64,000 nucleotides of DNA from Pseudomonas chlororaphis subsp. piscium (GTDB lineage: Bacteria > Pseudomonadota > Gammaproteobacteria > Pseudomonadales > Pseudomonadaceae): NCBI RefSeq assembly GCF_003850345.1, contig NZ_CP027707.1, positions 6,811,001 through 6,875,000 on the forward strand. The letters run 5' to 3'. Numbering within the stretch: position 1 is the stretch's first letter; each line of letters opens with the position of its first letter. A program made the translations under genes and the position numbers. The notes below the pieces were generated by a model, which was not told the origin of the DNA, did no database searches, and saw only the letters and a program-made list of their open reading frames with translations. Of the stretch, positions 8,413 to 20,154 are shown in pieces.

Positions 8413-9333
8413 TCAGCCGAGACGCTCTACATCAGGCAATTGCATGGCCCGGACCTCGTTCTGGAGAAAGTCGCTGAGGCGGCGCAAACGTTCGCCTCCA
8501 GGCCGGGTCTTGGGCCAGACCAGGTAGTAATTCTCGCCACTGGCCACCGCCGTCGGCCAGGGCAGGCTCAGGCGCCCCTGGGCCACATCCTCGGCCACCA
8601 TCAGCAGATCGCCCATGGAAACCCCGTAGCCCCGGGCCGCGGCGATCATGCCCAACTCCAGAGTGTCGAACACCTGCCCGCCCTTGAGCGAGACCTGCTC
8701 GGACAGGCCCATGCGCTCCAGCCAGTTGCGCCAGTCGCGGCGATCCGGGGTCGGGTGCAGCAGCTCGGTGGCAGCCAGTCGTGCCACATCCCACGGCTGG
8801 TCGTTGAGCAGGTTGGGCGCGCCCACCGGGATCAGCAATTCCGGAAACAGGTAGCTGGCCTCCCAGTCCGGCGGAAAGTGGCCGTTGCTCAGCAGCACCG
8901 CGCAGTCGAAGGGCTCCTGGTTGAAGTCCACCGAATCGACGTCCATCCAGGCGCTGGTCAGTTGCACCTCGTTGCCCGGCTGCAGATGGCGGAACCGACT
9001 CAGGCGCGCCAGCAGCCAGCGCATGGTCAGGGTCGAGGGCGCCTTCATGCGCAGGATGTCGTCTTCAGCGCGCAAGGTATTGCAGGCGCGCTCGAGGGCG
9101 GTAAAACCTTCGCGGATGCCTGGCAGCAGCAGGCGCGCAGCTTCGGTCAGTTGCAGGTTGCGCCCGCTGCGCTGGAACAGCCGGCAGGCGAAGTGGTCTT
9201 CCAGGGTGCGGATATGCCGGCTGACCGCGCTCTGGGTGATCGACAGTTCCTCGGCCGCGCGGGTGAACGAGCTGTGTCGCGCCGCGGCTTCGAAGGCGCG
9301 CAAGGCATACAGGGGCGGAAGACGACGGGGCAT
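8413..9333 (-). CDS. LysR-family regulator (GcvA type)
   Basis: The ATG at 9333 is preferred because GGAG sits 7 bases upstream; this gives 306 residues. The winged-helix domain is at 1-62 (ALRAFEAAARHSSFTRAAEE, then LSITQSAVSRHIRTLEDH), followed by a linker helix and a substrate-binding domain of the GcvA/AmpR type. It is divergent from a MATE efflux gene 151 bases away, and the same pair occurs at PA5293/PA5294 in PAO1. Control of the efflux gene is therefore likely, although the inducer is unknown. Confidence 0.85.
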   Translation of the reverse strand: MPRRLPPLYALRAFEAAARHSSFTRAAEELSITQSAVSRHIRTLEDHFACRLFQRSGRNLQLTEAARLLLPGIREGFTALERACNTLRAEDDILRMKAPSTLTMRWLLARLSRFRHLQPGNEVQLTSAWMDVDSVDFNQEPFDCAVLLSNGHFPPDWEASYLFPELLIPVGAPNLLNDQPWDVARLAATELLHPTPDRRDWRNWLERMGLSEQVSLKGGQVFDTLELGMIAAARGYGVSMGDLLMVAEDVAQGRLSLPWPTAVASGENYYLVWPKTRPGGERLRRLSDFLQNEVRAMQLPDVERLG

Positions 9334-9484
9334 GGCAGCACTCCACAGGCGCAATGGCGCCAAGTTACCAGAATCCGCCAGGCATGAGTTTTAATCATGC
9401 TACCAATCGTTTTTATCCCTTTGTGCAACTCGCCGCGAGCGCCGAGAATCAACCCTCTTAACTCCCTCCCCCGTATCGAGACCG

Positions 9485-10900
9485 ATGACCATGCAGCATC
9501 CAGCACGCACCGAACTCTGGGCCATCCTGCGGCTGGCCGGGCCGCTGATCGCCTCACAGTTGGCGCACATGCTGATGGTGCTGACCGACACCCTGATGAT
9601 GGCCCGCCTCAGCCCGGAAGCCCTGGCCGGCGGCGGTCTCGGCGCAGCCACCTATTCGTTCGTGTCGATCTTCTGCATCGGCGTGATCGCGGCGGTCGGT
9701 ACCCTGGTCGCGATTCGCCAGGGCGCCGGCGACATCGAAGGCGCCACCCGCCTGACCCAGGCCGGGCTCTGGCTGGCGTGGCTGATGGCGCTGGTCGCCG
9801 GCCTGCTGCTGTGGAACCTCAAGCCGGTATTGCTGCTGTTCGGCCAGACCGAAACCAACGTGCAGTCCGCCGGCCAGTTCCTGCTGATCCTGCCGTTCGC
9901 CCTGCCCGGCTACCTGAGCTTCATGGCCCTGCGCGGCTTCACCAGCGCCATCGGCCGCGCCACGCCGGTGATGGTCATCAGCTTGGCCGGCACCCTGGCC
10001 AACTTCCTGCTCAATTACGCCTTGATCACCGGCATGTTCGGCCTGCCGAAACTGGGGCTGGTGGGGATCGGCCTGGTCACCGCGATCGTCGCCAACTGCA
10101 TGGCCCTGGCGCTGGCCTGGCACATCAAGCGCCACCCGGCCTACGCCGCCTACCCGCTGCGCCAGGGCCTGGCGCGGCCCAATCGCCACTACCTGCGGGA
10201 ACTCTGGCGCCTGGGCCTGCCCATCGGCGGCACCTATGCGGTGGAAGTCGGGCTGTTCGCCTTCGCCGCACTGTGCATGGGCACCATGGGCAGCACTCAG
10301 CTGGCGGCGCACCAGATCGCCCTGCAGATCGTCTCCGTGGCCTTCATGGTGCCGGCCGGGATCTCCTACGCGATCACCATGCGCATCGGCCAGCACTACG
10401 GCGCCGGGCAGCTGTTGCACGCGCGTATGGCCGGGCGAGTCGGGATCGCCTTTGGCGGCGCGGCCATGCTGGGCTTCGCCATGGTGTTCTGGCTGCTGCC
10501 GAACCAGTTGATCGGGCTGTTCCTCGACCATAACGACCCGGCCTTTCGCGATGTGATCAACCTCGCGGTCAGCTTGCTGGCGGTCGCGGCCTGGTTCGAG
10601 CTGTTCGACGGCACGCAGACCATCGCCATGGGTGCGATTCGCGGGCTCAAGGACGCCAAGACCACCTTCCTCGTGGGCCTGGGCTGCTATTGGCTGATCG
10701 GTGCACCGGCGGCCTGGTTGATGGCCTTCACCCTGGGCTGGGGGGCGACCGGCGTGTGGTGGGGCCTGGCATCAGGGCTGGCGTGCGCCGCCATCAGCCT
10801 GACCCTGGCCTTCGAATGGAAGATGCAACGGATGATTCGCCGGGAAGGCGCGGAACCCGCGCCACGGGATAACTTCCAGACCGCCCAGGATTCGCTGTAG
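9485..10900 (+). CDS. MATE-family multidrug efflux pump
   Basis: This 471-residue protein has 12 predicted helices arranged as two homologous halves, typical of NorM/PmpM-type cation-coupled drug exporters. Diagnostic stretches are LRLAGPLIASQLAHMLMVLT with D just after (TM1), LPGYLSFMALRGFTSAIG, and the second-half copy LGLPIGGTYAVEVGLFAFAA. It matches the position of the probable efflux gene PA5294. The divergent LysR gene is the likely regulator. The start may be at either of two nearby ATGs (9485 or 9491). The substrate is unknown; fluoroquinolones and cationic dyes are common for the family. Confidence 0.88.
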   Translation: MTMQHPARTELWAILRLAGPLIASQLAHMLMVLTDTLMMARLSPEALAGGGLGAATYSFVSIFCIGVIAAVGTLVAIRQGAGDIEGATRLTQAGLWLAWLMALVAGLLLWNLKPVLLLFGQTETNVQSAGQFLLILPFALPGYLSFMALRGFTSAIGRATPVMVISLAGTLANFLLNYALITGMFGLPKLGLVGIGLVTAIVANCMALALAWHIKRHPAYAAYPLRQGLARPNRHYLRELWRLGLPIGGTYAVEVGLFAFAALCMGTMGSTQLAAHQIALQIVSVAFMVPAGISYAITMRIGQHYGAGQLLHARMAGRVGIAFGGAAMLGFAMVFWLLPNQLIGLFLDHNDPAFRDVINLAVSLLAVAAWFELFDGTQTIAMGAIRGLKDAKTTFLVGLGCYWLIGAPAAWLMAFTLGWGATGVWWGLASGLACAAISLTLAFEWKMQRMIRREGAEPAPRDNFQTAQDSL

Positions 10901-10942
10901 CTGCAGGAGCCCGATTGCGCCTGCAGCTATGGCGGGGTGCCG

Positions 10943-12616
10943 TCAGATGACCTCGCCGGCCAGGGCCTGCTGGCTTCTGCCAAACGTCAGGTATTCCACC
11001 AGTTCCGCCAGCGGCAGCGGCTTGCTGATCAGGTAGCCCTGCGCCTGATCGCAACCGAAGCTGCGCAGCAACGCCAACTGTTCGGGGGTTTCCACGCCTT
11101 CGGCCACCACCTCGAGATGGAGGTTGTGGGCCAGGTTGATCATGGCGTGCACCAGCTTGCGGTTCTCTTCGCGCTGCTCCATGCCGCCGACGAAGCTCTT
11201 GTCGATCTTGAGCAGGGCAATCGGCAGGCTGTTGAGGTGCACGAAAGACGAGAACCCGGTGCCGAAGTCGTCCAGGGAAAACCGCACCCCCAGCCTGCCC
11301 AGCGCATCCATGGTCTGCTTGACCAGGTCGCTGCGGCGCATCACCGCGGTTTCGGTCAGCTCGAACTCCAGCCATTGCGCCTCGACACCACGCTCGGCAA
11401 TCAGCCGGCTGAGGGTCGACAGCAGCTGGCTGTCCTGGAACTGGCGGAACGACAGGTTGACCGCCATGTGCAGCGGCGCCAGGCCGCGTTCGCGCAGGGC
11501 CTGCATGTCGCGCAGCGCCCGGGAAATCACCCAGTAGCCCAGCGGCACGATCAGGCCGCTCTGCTCGGCCAGCGGCACGAACTCGCTCGGCGGCAACAAC
11601 CCGCGCTCGCCATGGCGCCAGCGCACCAGGGCTTCGAGGCCGACGATCTGCCCGTCATGCAGGTTCAGGCGCGGCTGGTAGTGCAGCTCCAGCTCGTCGC
11701 GGCGCAAGGCCCGGCGCAGTTCGCTTTCCAGGTCGGCGAGGCTGCGGGCATTGCGGTTGATGCGTTCGTTGAAGATATGAAAGGTACAGCCCTGGGTACT
11801 TTTGGCCTGCTGCATGGCGATGTGCGCGTGCCACATCAGCGGGTCGGCGCCGGCATTCGCCCTGGCGTGGGCGATGCCCAGGCTGCAGCCGATCAACAGG
11901 CTTTCACCGTCGATCCAGTACGGCTCGGCCATGACTTCGGCGATGCGTTCGGCCATCCACTCGGCGCGTTGCGGCGCCCGGCGGGTATCGATCAGCAGGG
12001 CGAATTCGTCGCTACCCAGGCGCGCCAGCTGGTCCCCGGCCTCAAGCTGGCTCTTGAGCCGCGAGACCACTTGCAGGATCAACCGGTCGCCGGCCTGGTG
12101 GCCCAACGCATCGTTGGCATGCCGGAAGTTGTCCAGGTCCAGGTGCCCCAGCGCCAGTCCGCGCCCTTCGTTTTCCGCCAGGCGCGCCGCCAGCAGGGTC
12201 TGGAAACCTTGGCGGTTGGCGATGCCGGTCAAAGGGTCCTGCTCGGCCAGGCGCAACAGGGTGCTTTCCAGCACCCCGCGCTCGCGCACATGGCGCAGGC
12301 AACGGCGCACTGTATCGGCGCTGAGATTTTTATTCACCAGCCAGTCGCTGGCGCCGGCTGGCGTATTCAGCGGCTCCTGCTCCAGCAGCAATACCGTGGG
12401 CAGGCTGCAACGACCGGGTGCCGGTTGCAGTTGGGGAACGGTTAACAGAATCGCAGAGCGATCTTCGTCGAACAGACGGCTGACAGATTCCCAGGTCGGC
12501 GCACTGATCAGCACCACCGAGTCTCCCAACGGAGCGAGACACTCGCGCAACAACGCTGCCCACGCCGGCTCTTCGGCCAGCAGCAGCAAGCGCAAGGGTT
12601 CGACAGGCTTAGACAA
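10943..12616 (-). CDS. proE: GGDEF-EAL cyclic-di-GMP phosphodiesterase ProE
   Basis: The TTG start at 12616 has GGGAG 5 bases upstream and gives 557 residues. A receiver-like domain without a clear phosphorylation site (~8-110) is followed by a GGDEF domain with the variant signature RLGSDEF (~130-290), then an EAL domain (~300-550). The catalytic set is intact in the EAL part: LEALVRW, VNLS, DDFGTGFSS, LKIDKSFV and EGVET. It should therefore hydrolyse c-di-GMP, with the GGDEF part probably regulatory. Gene order next to rep and length equal PA5295 (ProE), which lowers exopolysaccharide production in P. aeruginosa. A strong Fur-box-like palindrome abuts its promoter. Confidence 0.85.
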   Translation of the reverse strand: MSKPVEPLRLLLLAEEPAWAALLRECLAPLGDSVVLISAPTWESVSRLFDEDRSAILLTVPQLQPAPGRCSLPTVLLLEQEPLNTPAGASDWLVNKNLSADTVRRCLRHVRERGVLESTLLRLAEQDPLTGIANRQGFQTLLAARLAENEGRGLALGHLDLDNFRHANDALGHQAGDRLILQVVSRLKSQLEAGDQLARLGSDEFALLIDTRRAPQRAEWMAERIAEVMAEPYWIDGESLLIGCSLGIAHARANAGADPLMWHAHIAMQQAKSTQGCTFHIFNERINRNARSLADLESELRRALRRDELELHYQPRLNLHDGQIVGLEALVRWRHGERGLLPPSEFVPLAEQSGLIVPLGYWVISRALRDMQALRERGLAPLHMAVNLSFRQFQDSQLLSTLSRLIAERGVEAQWLEFELTETAVMRRSDLVKQTMDALGRLGVRFSLDDFGTGFSSFVHLNSLPIALLKIDKSFVGGMEQREENRKLVHAMINLAHNLHLEVVAEGVETPEQLALLRSFGCDQAQGYLISKPLPLAELVEYLTFGRSQQALAGEVI

Positions 12617-12656
12617 GCTAGCTCCCTAGACTCTGTAATAGAAGTTGGCGGCGGGC

Positions 12657-12684
12657 ATTATGACGCGTAGATAAACAATGACAA
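12657..12684 (-). promoter_or_regulatory. proE promoter (-35/-10)
   Basis: Reading leftward, TTGTCA (12684-12679) and CATAAT (12662-12657) are separated by 16 bp, each within one base of the sigma-70 consensus. This predicts a transcript start near 12650 and a leader of about 34 nt before the TTG start of proE. Confidence 0.6.
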
Positions 12685-12685
12685 A

Positions 12686-12700
12686 TGATATTGATTATCA
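12686..12700. promoter_or_regulatory. Fur-box-like palindrome
   Basis: TGATATTGATTATCA matches the 7-1-7 Fur consensus TGATAATNATTATCA at every defined base but one. It lies one base beyond the -35 of the proE promoter, in the proE/rep divergent region. Fur binding there would be expected to affect proE, and possibly rep. Confidence 0.55.
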
Positions 12701-12882
12701 AACGCAATTTCTTGTACCGCTCTAACTCGAACATTAGACGCATATTCAGCGCGCATCCTGAGGGAAAGTATCAAAACCGGCAAATTTAGATAGCGTGCTG
12801 CGTCACAAGTCGGAGAGAGCAGCAGAATCCGTTCATCCTGTTAAAATGCCCGCCCATTTCGTTACAGACCCCTTTTTTCGTC

Positions 12883-14892
12883 ATGTCCCGACTCAATCCC
12901 CGGCAGCAAGAAGCCGTGAACTATGTCGGCGGCCCTCTTTTGGTGCTCGCCGGTGCTGGCTCCGGCAAGACCAGTGTAATCACGCGCAAGATCGCCCACC
13001 TGATCCAGAACTGCGGCATTCGCGCGCAGTACATCGTCGCCATGACCTTCACCAACAAGGCCGCGCGGGAGATGAAGGAACGGGTCGGCACCCTGCTGCG
13101 CAGTGGCGAGGGCCGCGGCCTGACCGTGTCGACCTTCCACAACCTGGGGCTGAACATCATCCGCAAGGAGCATGTGCGGCTGGGCTACAAGCCGGGCTTC
13201 TCGATCTTCGACGAGACCGACGTCAAGGCCCTGATGACCGACATCATGCAAAAGGAATACTCGGGCGACGACGGCGTCGACGAGATCAAGAACATGATCG
13301 GCGCCTGGAAGAACGACCTGATCCTGCCGGCCCAGGCCCTGGAAAACTCGCGCAATCCCAAGGAACAGACCGCGGCCATCGTCTACACCCACTACCAGCG
13401 CACGCTCAAGGCGTTCAACGCGGTGGACTTCGACGACCTGATCCTGCTGCCGGTGAAGCTGTTCGAGGAGCACGCTGACATCCTGGAGAAGTGGCAGAAC
13501 AAGGTGCGCTACCTGCTGGTGGACGAATACCAGGACACCAACGCCAGCCAGTACCTGCTGGTGAAAATGCTTATCGGCAAGCGCAACCAGTTCACCGTGG
13601 TGGGCGACGACGACCAGTCGATCTACGCCTGGCGCGGCGCCCGCCCGGAAAACCTGATGCTGCTCAAGGAGGACTACCCGTCCTTGAAGGTGGTGATGCT
13701 CGAGCAGAACTACCGCTCCACCAGCCGCATCCTGCGCTGCGCCAACGTGCTGATCTCCAACAACCCCCACGAGTTCGAGAAACAGCTGTGGAGCGAGATG
13801 GGCCACGGCGACGAGATCCGCGTGATCCGCTGCCGCAACGAGGACGCCGAGGCCGAGCGGGTGGCCATGGAAATCCTCAGCCTGCACCTGCGCACCGACC
13901 GGCCCTACAGCGATTTCGCGATCCTCTATCGCGGTAACTACCAGGCCAAGCTGATCGAGCTGAAGCTGCAGCATCACCAGATTCCCTATCGCCTGTCCGG
14001 CGGCAACAGCTTCTTCGGCCGCCAGGAAGTGAAGGACCTGATGGCCTACTTCCGCCTGATCGTGAACCCGGACGACGACAACGCCTTCCTGCGGGTGATC
14101 AACGTGCCGCGCCGGGAAATCGGCTCCACCACCCTGGAAAAGCTCGGCAACTACGCCACCGAACGCAAGATCTCGATGTACGCCGCCACCGACGAAATCG
14201 GCCTGGGCGAACACCTGGACAGCCGCTTCACCGACCGCCTGGCGCGCTTCAAGCGCTTCATGGACAAGGTGCGCGAGCAGTGCGCCGGCGAAGACCCGAT
14301 CTCCGCCCTGCGCAGCATGGTCATGGACATCGACTACGAGAACTGGCTGCGCACCAACAGCTCCAGCGACAAGGCCGCCGACTACCGCATGGGTAACGTG
14401 TGGTTCCTGATCGAGGCGCTGAAGAACACCCTGGAAAAAGACGAAGACGGCGAAATGACCGTCGAAGACGCCATCGGCAAGCTGGTGTTGCGCGACATGC
14501 TGGAGCGTCAGCAGGAAGAGGAAGACGGCGCCGAGGGCGTGCAGATGATGACCCTGCATGCGTCCAAGGGCCTGGAATTCCCCTATGTATTCATCATGGG
14601 CATGGAGGAGGAAATCCTCCCCCACCGCTCCAGTATCGAAGCCGATACCATCGAGGAAGAACGCCGCCTGGCCTACGTGGGCATCACCCGCGCGCGCCAG
14701 ACCCTGGCCTTCACCTTCGCCGCCAAGCGCAAGCAGTACGGTGAAGTCATCGACTGCGCCCCCAGCCGCTTCCTCGACGAACTGCCGCCGGACGACCTGG
14801 CGTGGGAAGGCAACGACGACACCCCGACCGAAGTCAAAGCTGTTCGCGGCAATAACGCGCTGGCGGATATACGGGCGATGTTAAAACGCTAG
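12883..14892 (+). CDS. rep: ATP-dependent DNA helicase Rep
   Basis: This 669-residue superfamily 1A 3'-5' helicase is involved in replication restart and in clearing protein roadblocks ahead of forks. All motifs are present in order: Q motif with NPRQQEAV, Walker A VLAGAGSGKTS (~22-32), Ia FTNKAAREMKERV, Walker B DEYQDTNASQ, III DDQSIYAWRGA, IV EQNYRST, V TLHASKGLEFPYVF and VI YVGITRARQT. The length equals the family norm. It is divergent from proE, with xpt 87 bases downstream in the same direction, as in PAO1 (PA5296, PA5298). Confidence 0.96.
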   Translation: MSRLNPRQQEAVNYVGGPLLVLAGAGSGKTSVITRKIAHLIQNCGIRAQYIVAMTFTNKAAREMKERVGTLLRSGEGRGLTVSTFHNLGLNIIRKEHVRLGYKPGFSIFDETDVKALMTDIMQKEYSGDDGVDEIKNMIGAWKNDLILPAQALENSRNPKEQTAAIVYTHYQRTLKAFNAVDFDDLILLPVKLFEEHADILEKWQNKVRYLLVDEYQDTNASQYLLVKMLIGKRNQFTVVGDDDQSIYAWRGARPENLMLLKEDYPSLKVVMLEQNYRSTSRILRCANVLISNNPHEFEKQLWSEMGHGDEIRVIRCRNEDAEAERVAMEILSLHLRTDRPYSDFAILYRGNYQAKLIELKLQHHQIPYRLSGGNSFFGRQEVKDLMAYFRLIVNPDDDNAFLRVINVPRREIGSTTLEKLGNYATERKISMYAATDEIGLGEHLDSRFTDRLARFKRFMDKVREQCAGEDPISALRSMVMDIDYENWLRTNSSSDKAADYRMGNVWFLIEALKNTLEKDEDGEMTVEDAIGKLVLRDMLERQQEEEDGAEGVQMMTLHASKGLEFPYVFIMGMEEEILPHRSSIEADTIEEERRLAYVGITRARQTLAFTFAAKRKQYGEVIDCAPSRFLDELPPDDLAWEGNDDTPTEVKAVRGNNALADIRAMLKR

Positions 14893-15548
<656 letters not shown>

Positions 15549-15549
<1 letters not shown>

Positions 15550-15565
15550 AGAGGCTTCGCCTCTT
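15549..15565 (+). terminator. Hairpin after xpt
   Basis: AAGAGGC-TTC-GCCTCTT, a 7-bp perfect stem starting at the xpt stop codon. It lacks a T-run, so it is a weak terminator or a 3'-end protecting hairpin. Confidence 0.4.
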
Positions 15566-15574
15566 CAAGCGCAA

Positions 15575-15632
15575 GCAAGCCTCGCACCTACAGACGCCAC
15601 CCGCATCTGTAGGAGCGAGGCTTGCCCGCGAT
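15575..15632. repeat. Inverted REP pair
   Basis: The left arm at 15575-15592 (GCAAGCCTCGCACCTACA) is inverted relative to the canonical REP at 15608-15632. The pair lies between the converging xpt and CoA-hydrolase genes. Confidence 0.85.
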
Positions 15633-15652
15633 GACGCTGCCAGGCGTCTACC

Positions 15653-17578
<1,926 letters not shown>

Positions 17579-17670
17579 CCGATCCTCCAGAACCTTCCAT
17601 GAATTGAGGTTGGACCGAGATTGCCGGGTCTTTGCTGCAATGAACAGTCCCGGTCGAATCGCAGGCATGA

Positions 17671-17697
17671 AAAAAGCCGCTCGTAAGCGGCTTTTTT
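17671..17697 (-). terminator. Rho-independent terminator after cycB
   Basis: The AAAAAGCCGCT arm (17671-17681) pairs with AGCGGCTTTTT (17686-17696) around a CGTA loop. Read leftward it gives a GC stem followed by a U-run, 16 bases after the cycB stop. Confidence 0.85.
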
Positions 17698-17712
17698 GCG
17701 GAAGATGCGGGC

Positions 17713-18138
17713 TTATTTCAAACCGGACATTTTCTGGATCGCGCCTTTGAGCTCGTCATCGGAGCAGTCGGCGCAGGTGCCTTTAGGCGGCATTGCGTTC
17801 AAGCCAGTGATGGCCTTGGCCAGCAGACCGTCGAGACCGCCCTGGTGATCCGCACGGTCTTTCCAGGCTGCGGCGTCGCCGATTTTCGGCGCACCCAGCA
17901 GGCCGGAGCCGTGGCAAGCATTGCAATGCTTGGCAATCACTTCGTCTGGAGTCTTCGCACCACCGCCACCGGCGGCAACAGCGACTTCCATGCCCTTGCA
18001 TTCCTGACCTTGGACGCAGACCTGGCCAACCGGCTCGAGGCGCTTGGCAATGTCGTCGTTGGTCGCAGCTTGAGCGCTGACAGCCCAGAGGGCCAATACG
18101 GTTGCTGGTGCAGCCAGCATTTTCATAATTAGGTTCAC
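17713..18138 (-). CDS. cycB: Cytochrome c5 (CycB)
   Basis: The GTG at 18138 has GAGGG upstream and gives 141 residues. A Sec signal peptide (~1-24, ends SAQA) is followed by a class I c-type domain. Haem attachment is at CNACH (~71-75), the axial methionine is in LNAMPPKG, and a C-terminal CADC pair gives the disulfide typical of cytochromes c5. A second cysteine pair (VCVQGQECKG) precedes the haem site. It carries electrons in the periplasm. The position agrees with PA5300. Confidence 0.92.
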   Translation of the reverse strand: MNLIMKMLAAPATVLALWAVSAQAATNDDIAKRLEPVGQVCVQGQECKGMEVAVAAGGGGAKTPDEVIAKHCNACHGSGLLGAPKIGDAAAWKDRADHQGGLDGLLAKAITGLNAMPPKGTCADCSDDELKGAIQKMSGLK

Positions 18139-18309
18139 GCGTACACCCTCAATGGTGGCTAGTCACGCCCACGGCCACGGTTTCGCGGGCGGGCGCAAGT
18201 ATAGCGGTTAGCCCGCCACTCTGAAACAACCCTAGATTCAAAGGGGGATTAGAGAGAGGCGAAATGCTGCTTCGGGCACCGCTGCAATCCTTGCAGGACG
18301 CCTCTTCTA

Positions 18310-18858
18310 TTAGAAGTTCGCGGGCGTGGCTGCGCTGATTAGTCGCGCGGGTGCATCGAAAGGATTACGGAAACGGTGTGGCTTGGTGCTTTCGAAATAG
18401 TAGCTGTCACCGGCTTCGAGCACGAATGTCTCAAGGCCCACCACCAGCTCCAGGCGTCCTTCCACGAGAATCCCGGTTTCCTCGCCTTCATGGGTGAGCA
18501 TCTCTTCCCCGGTATCGGCGCCCGGTGGATAGATCTCGTTGAGAAAAGCGATCGCCCGGCTCGGATGCGCCCGGCCCACCAGTTTCATGGTCACCGCGCC
18601 ATCGGAAATATCGATCAACTCGTTGGCTTTGTAGACGATCTGGGTGGGTTTTTCCTGGAGGATTTCTTCCGAGAAAAACTCGACCATCGACATGGGAATA
18701 CCGCCAAGAACCTTTCTCAGCGAACTGATCGAGGGGCTGACGCTATTCTTCTCGATCATCGAAATGGTGCTGTTGGTGACGCCCGCGCGCTTGGCGAGTT
18801 CACGCTGGGAAAGGCCTTTGAGTTTACGGATGGATTGCAGTCGTTCACCGACGTCCAA
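18310..18858 (-). CDS. pauR: PauR, HTH-cupin repressor of polyamine catabolism
   Basis: The TTG start at 18858 is supported by AGGAGG 8 bases upstream; it gives 182 residues. The N-terminal XRE helix-turn-helix (1-60, LSQRELAKRAGVTNSTISMI) is joined to a C-terminal cupin domain (~105-178, LTHEGEETGILVEGRLEL, YYFESTKPHRFRN). The PuuR/PauR family represses polyamine-degradation genes and is relieved by gamma-glutamylated or free polyamines. The position equals PA5301. Likely targets inside this window are the pauB-type oxidase (23041), kauB (29333) and perhaps the cupin gene at 31062. Confidence 0.88.
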   Translation of the reverse strand: MDVGERLQSIRKLKGLSQRELAKRAGVTNSTISMIEKNSVSPSISSLRKVLGGIPMSMVEFFSEEILQEKPTQIVYKANELIDISDGAVTMKLVGRAHPSRAIAFLNEIYPPGADTGEEMLTHEGEETGILVEGRLELVVGLETFVLEAGDSYYFESTKPHRFRNPFDAPARLISAATPANF

Positions 18859-18986
18859 TGCGGCAGCCTCCTAGGGATCAGGCGTTGTTCTAGTTGAGCG
18901 TTATCATGGCGATAGCGTTCAGTATTTACAACACTTGGGCCCCAATCCCAGGAGGCAAGGCGACTTTCGGCAGTGCGCGGCGCTGC

Positions 18987-20063
18987 TCAGTCCCCGGAAT
19001 AGACGCGTGGCACCCGGCGCAGGTTGCAGAACAGCTGGTAAGGGATGGTATCGGCGGCGGCCGCCAGCTCGCTGGCGAGAATGTTCTTGCCCCACAGCTC
19101 GACGGTAGAACCCAGCCCGGCCTCTGGCACGTCGGTCAGGTCGATGCACAGCATGTCCATGGATACCCGGCCGAGCAGCTGGGTCCGCTGCCCCGCCACC
19201 AGCACCGGCGCACCGGTCGGCGCATGCCGCGGATAACCGTCGGCGTACCCCATGGCCACCACGCCGATACGCATCGGCCGCGGCGTGACGAATTTGGCGC
19301 CATACCCCACCGGCTCGCCGGCCGGCAGTTCGCGCACGCAGATCACCTTCGACTCCAGGGTCATCACCGGTTGCAGGCGCGCGGCCAGCGGATGCGGCTC
19401 TTCGAACGGGGTAGAGCCATACAACATGATGCCGGGGCGCACCCAGTCGCTGGGGATGTGCGGCCAACCGAGCACGGCTGGCGAGTTGCGCAGGCTGATC
19501 TCGGCGGACAAGCCCTGGCGCGCCGCCTCGAACACCGCGACCTGCTCGTCGCTGCGACTGCAACTGAGCTCGTCGGCGCGGGCAAAGTGGCTCATCAGCA
19601 CGATCTTCGCCACCTTGCCGCTGGCCAGCAGCCGTTGATAGGCCGGCTGATAATCCTTGGGATGCAGGCCGACGCGGTGCATGCCCGAATCCAGCTTGAG
19701 CCATACCGTCAGCGGCTTGGCGACGGTGGCTTGCTCGATGGCTTCCAGCTGCCACAACGAATGCACCACGCACCAGAAATCATGCTCGACGATCAGGTCC
19801 AGCTCGTCGGCCTCGAAAAAACCTTCGAGCAGCAATATCGGCGCGCGAATCCCCGCCGCCCGCAGCTCCAGGGCCTCTTCGATGCAGGCCACGGCAAAGC
19901 CATCGGCCTCGGCTTCCAGCGCCTGGGCGCAGCGCACCGCGCCATGGCCATAGGCATCGGCCTTGATCACCGCGAGCGCACGGGCGCCCGGCGACGCTTC
20001 GCGGGCCAGTTGGTAGTTGTGACGCAGGGCTTGAAGATCGATCAGGGCACGGGCAGGACGCAT
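18987..20063 (-). CDS. dadX: Catabolic alanine racemase DadX
   Basis: This 358-residue fold-type III PLP enzyme interconverts L- and D-alanine. The PLP lysine is in [10 protein letters not shown] (~33-42), the catalytic tyrosine is in GYGAKFV (~255), and the C-terminal beta domain contains [13 protein letters not shown]. It lies downstream of dadA and a Rid-family gene in the same direction, making a dadA-rid-dadX catabolic operon: the racemase supplies D-Ala for DadA. Expression is expected to depend on DadR and L-alanine. Confidence 0.94.
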   Translation of the reverse strand: MRPARALIDLQALRHNYQLAREASPGARALAVIKADAYGHGAVRCAQALEAEADGFAVACIEEALELRAAGIRAPILLLEGFFEADELDLIVEHDFWCVVHSLWQLEAIEQATVAKPLTVWLKLDSGMHRVGLHPKDYQPAYQRLLASGKVAKIVLMSHFARADELSCSRSDEQVAVFEAARQGLSAEISLRNSPAVLGWPHIPSDWVRPGIMLYGSTPFEEPHPLAARLQPVMTLESKVICVRELPAGEPVGYGAKFVTPRPMRIGVVAMGYADGYPRHAPTGAPVLVAGQRTQLLGRVSMDMLCIDLTDVPEAGLGSTVELWGKNILASELAAAADTIPYQLFCNLRRVPRVYSGD

Positions 20064-20154
20064 GGCGGCAGACTTCTAGGCGGTCATGTGGGAAGAAAAA
20101 ACCGGCGCCGGCCGACAGGGTTAACTATCGGTAGCGCCGGGAGAGGGATCTTGC

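Noticed and set aside
12862..14625. 587-codon ORF opposite rep
   Set aside because: Antisense to a fully conserved helicase. The H/V/L/Q-rich low-complexity product is typical of a mirror frame.
18896..18921. Inverted repeat in the pauR upstream region
   Set aside because: CGTTATC...GATAGCG has mismatches and no similarity to the kauB palindrome, so no operator is claimed.
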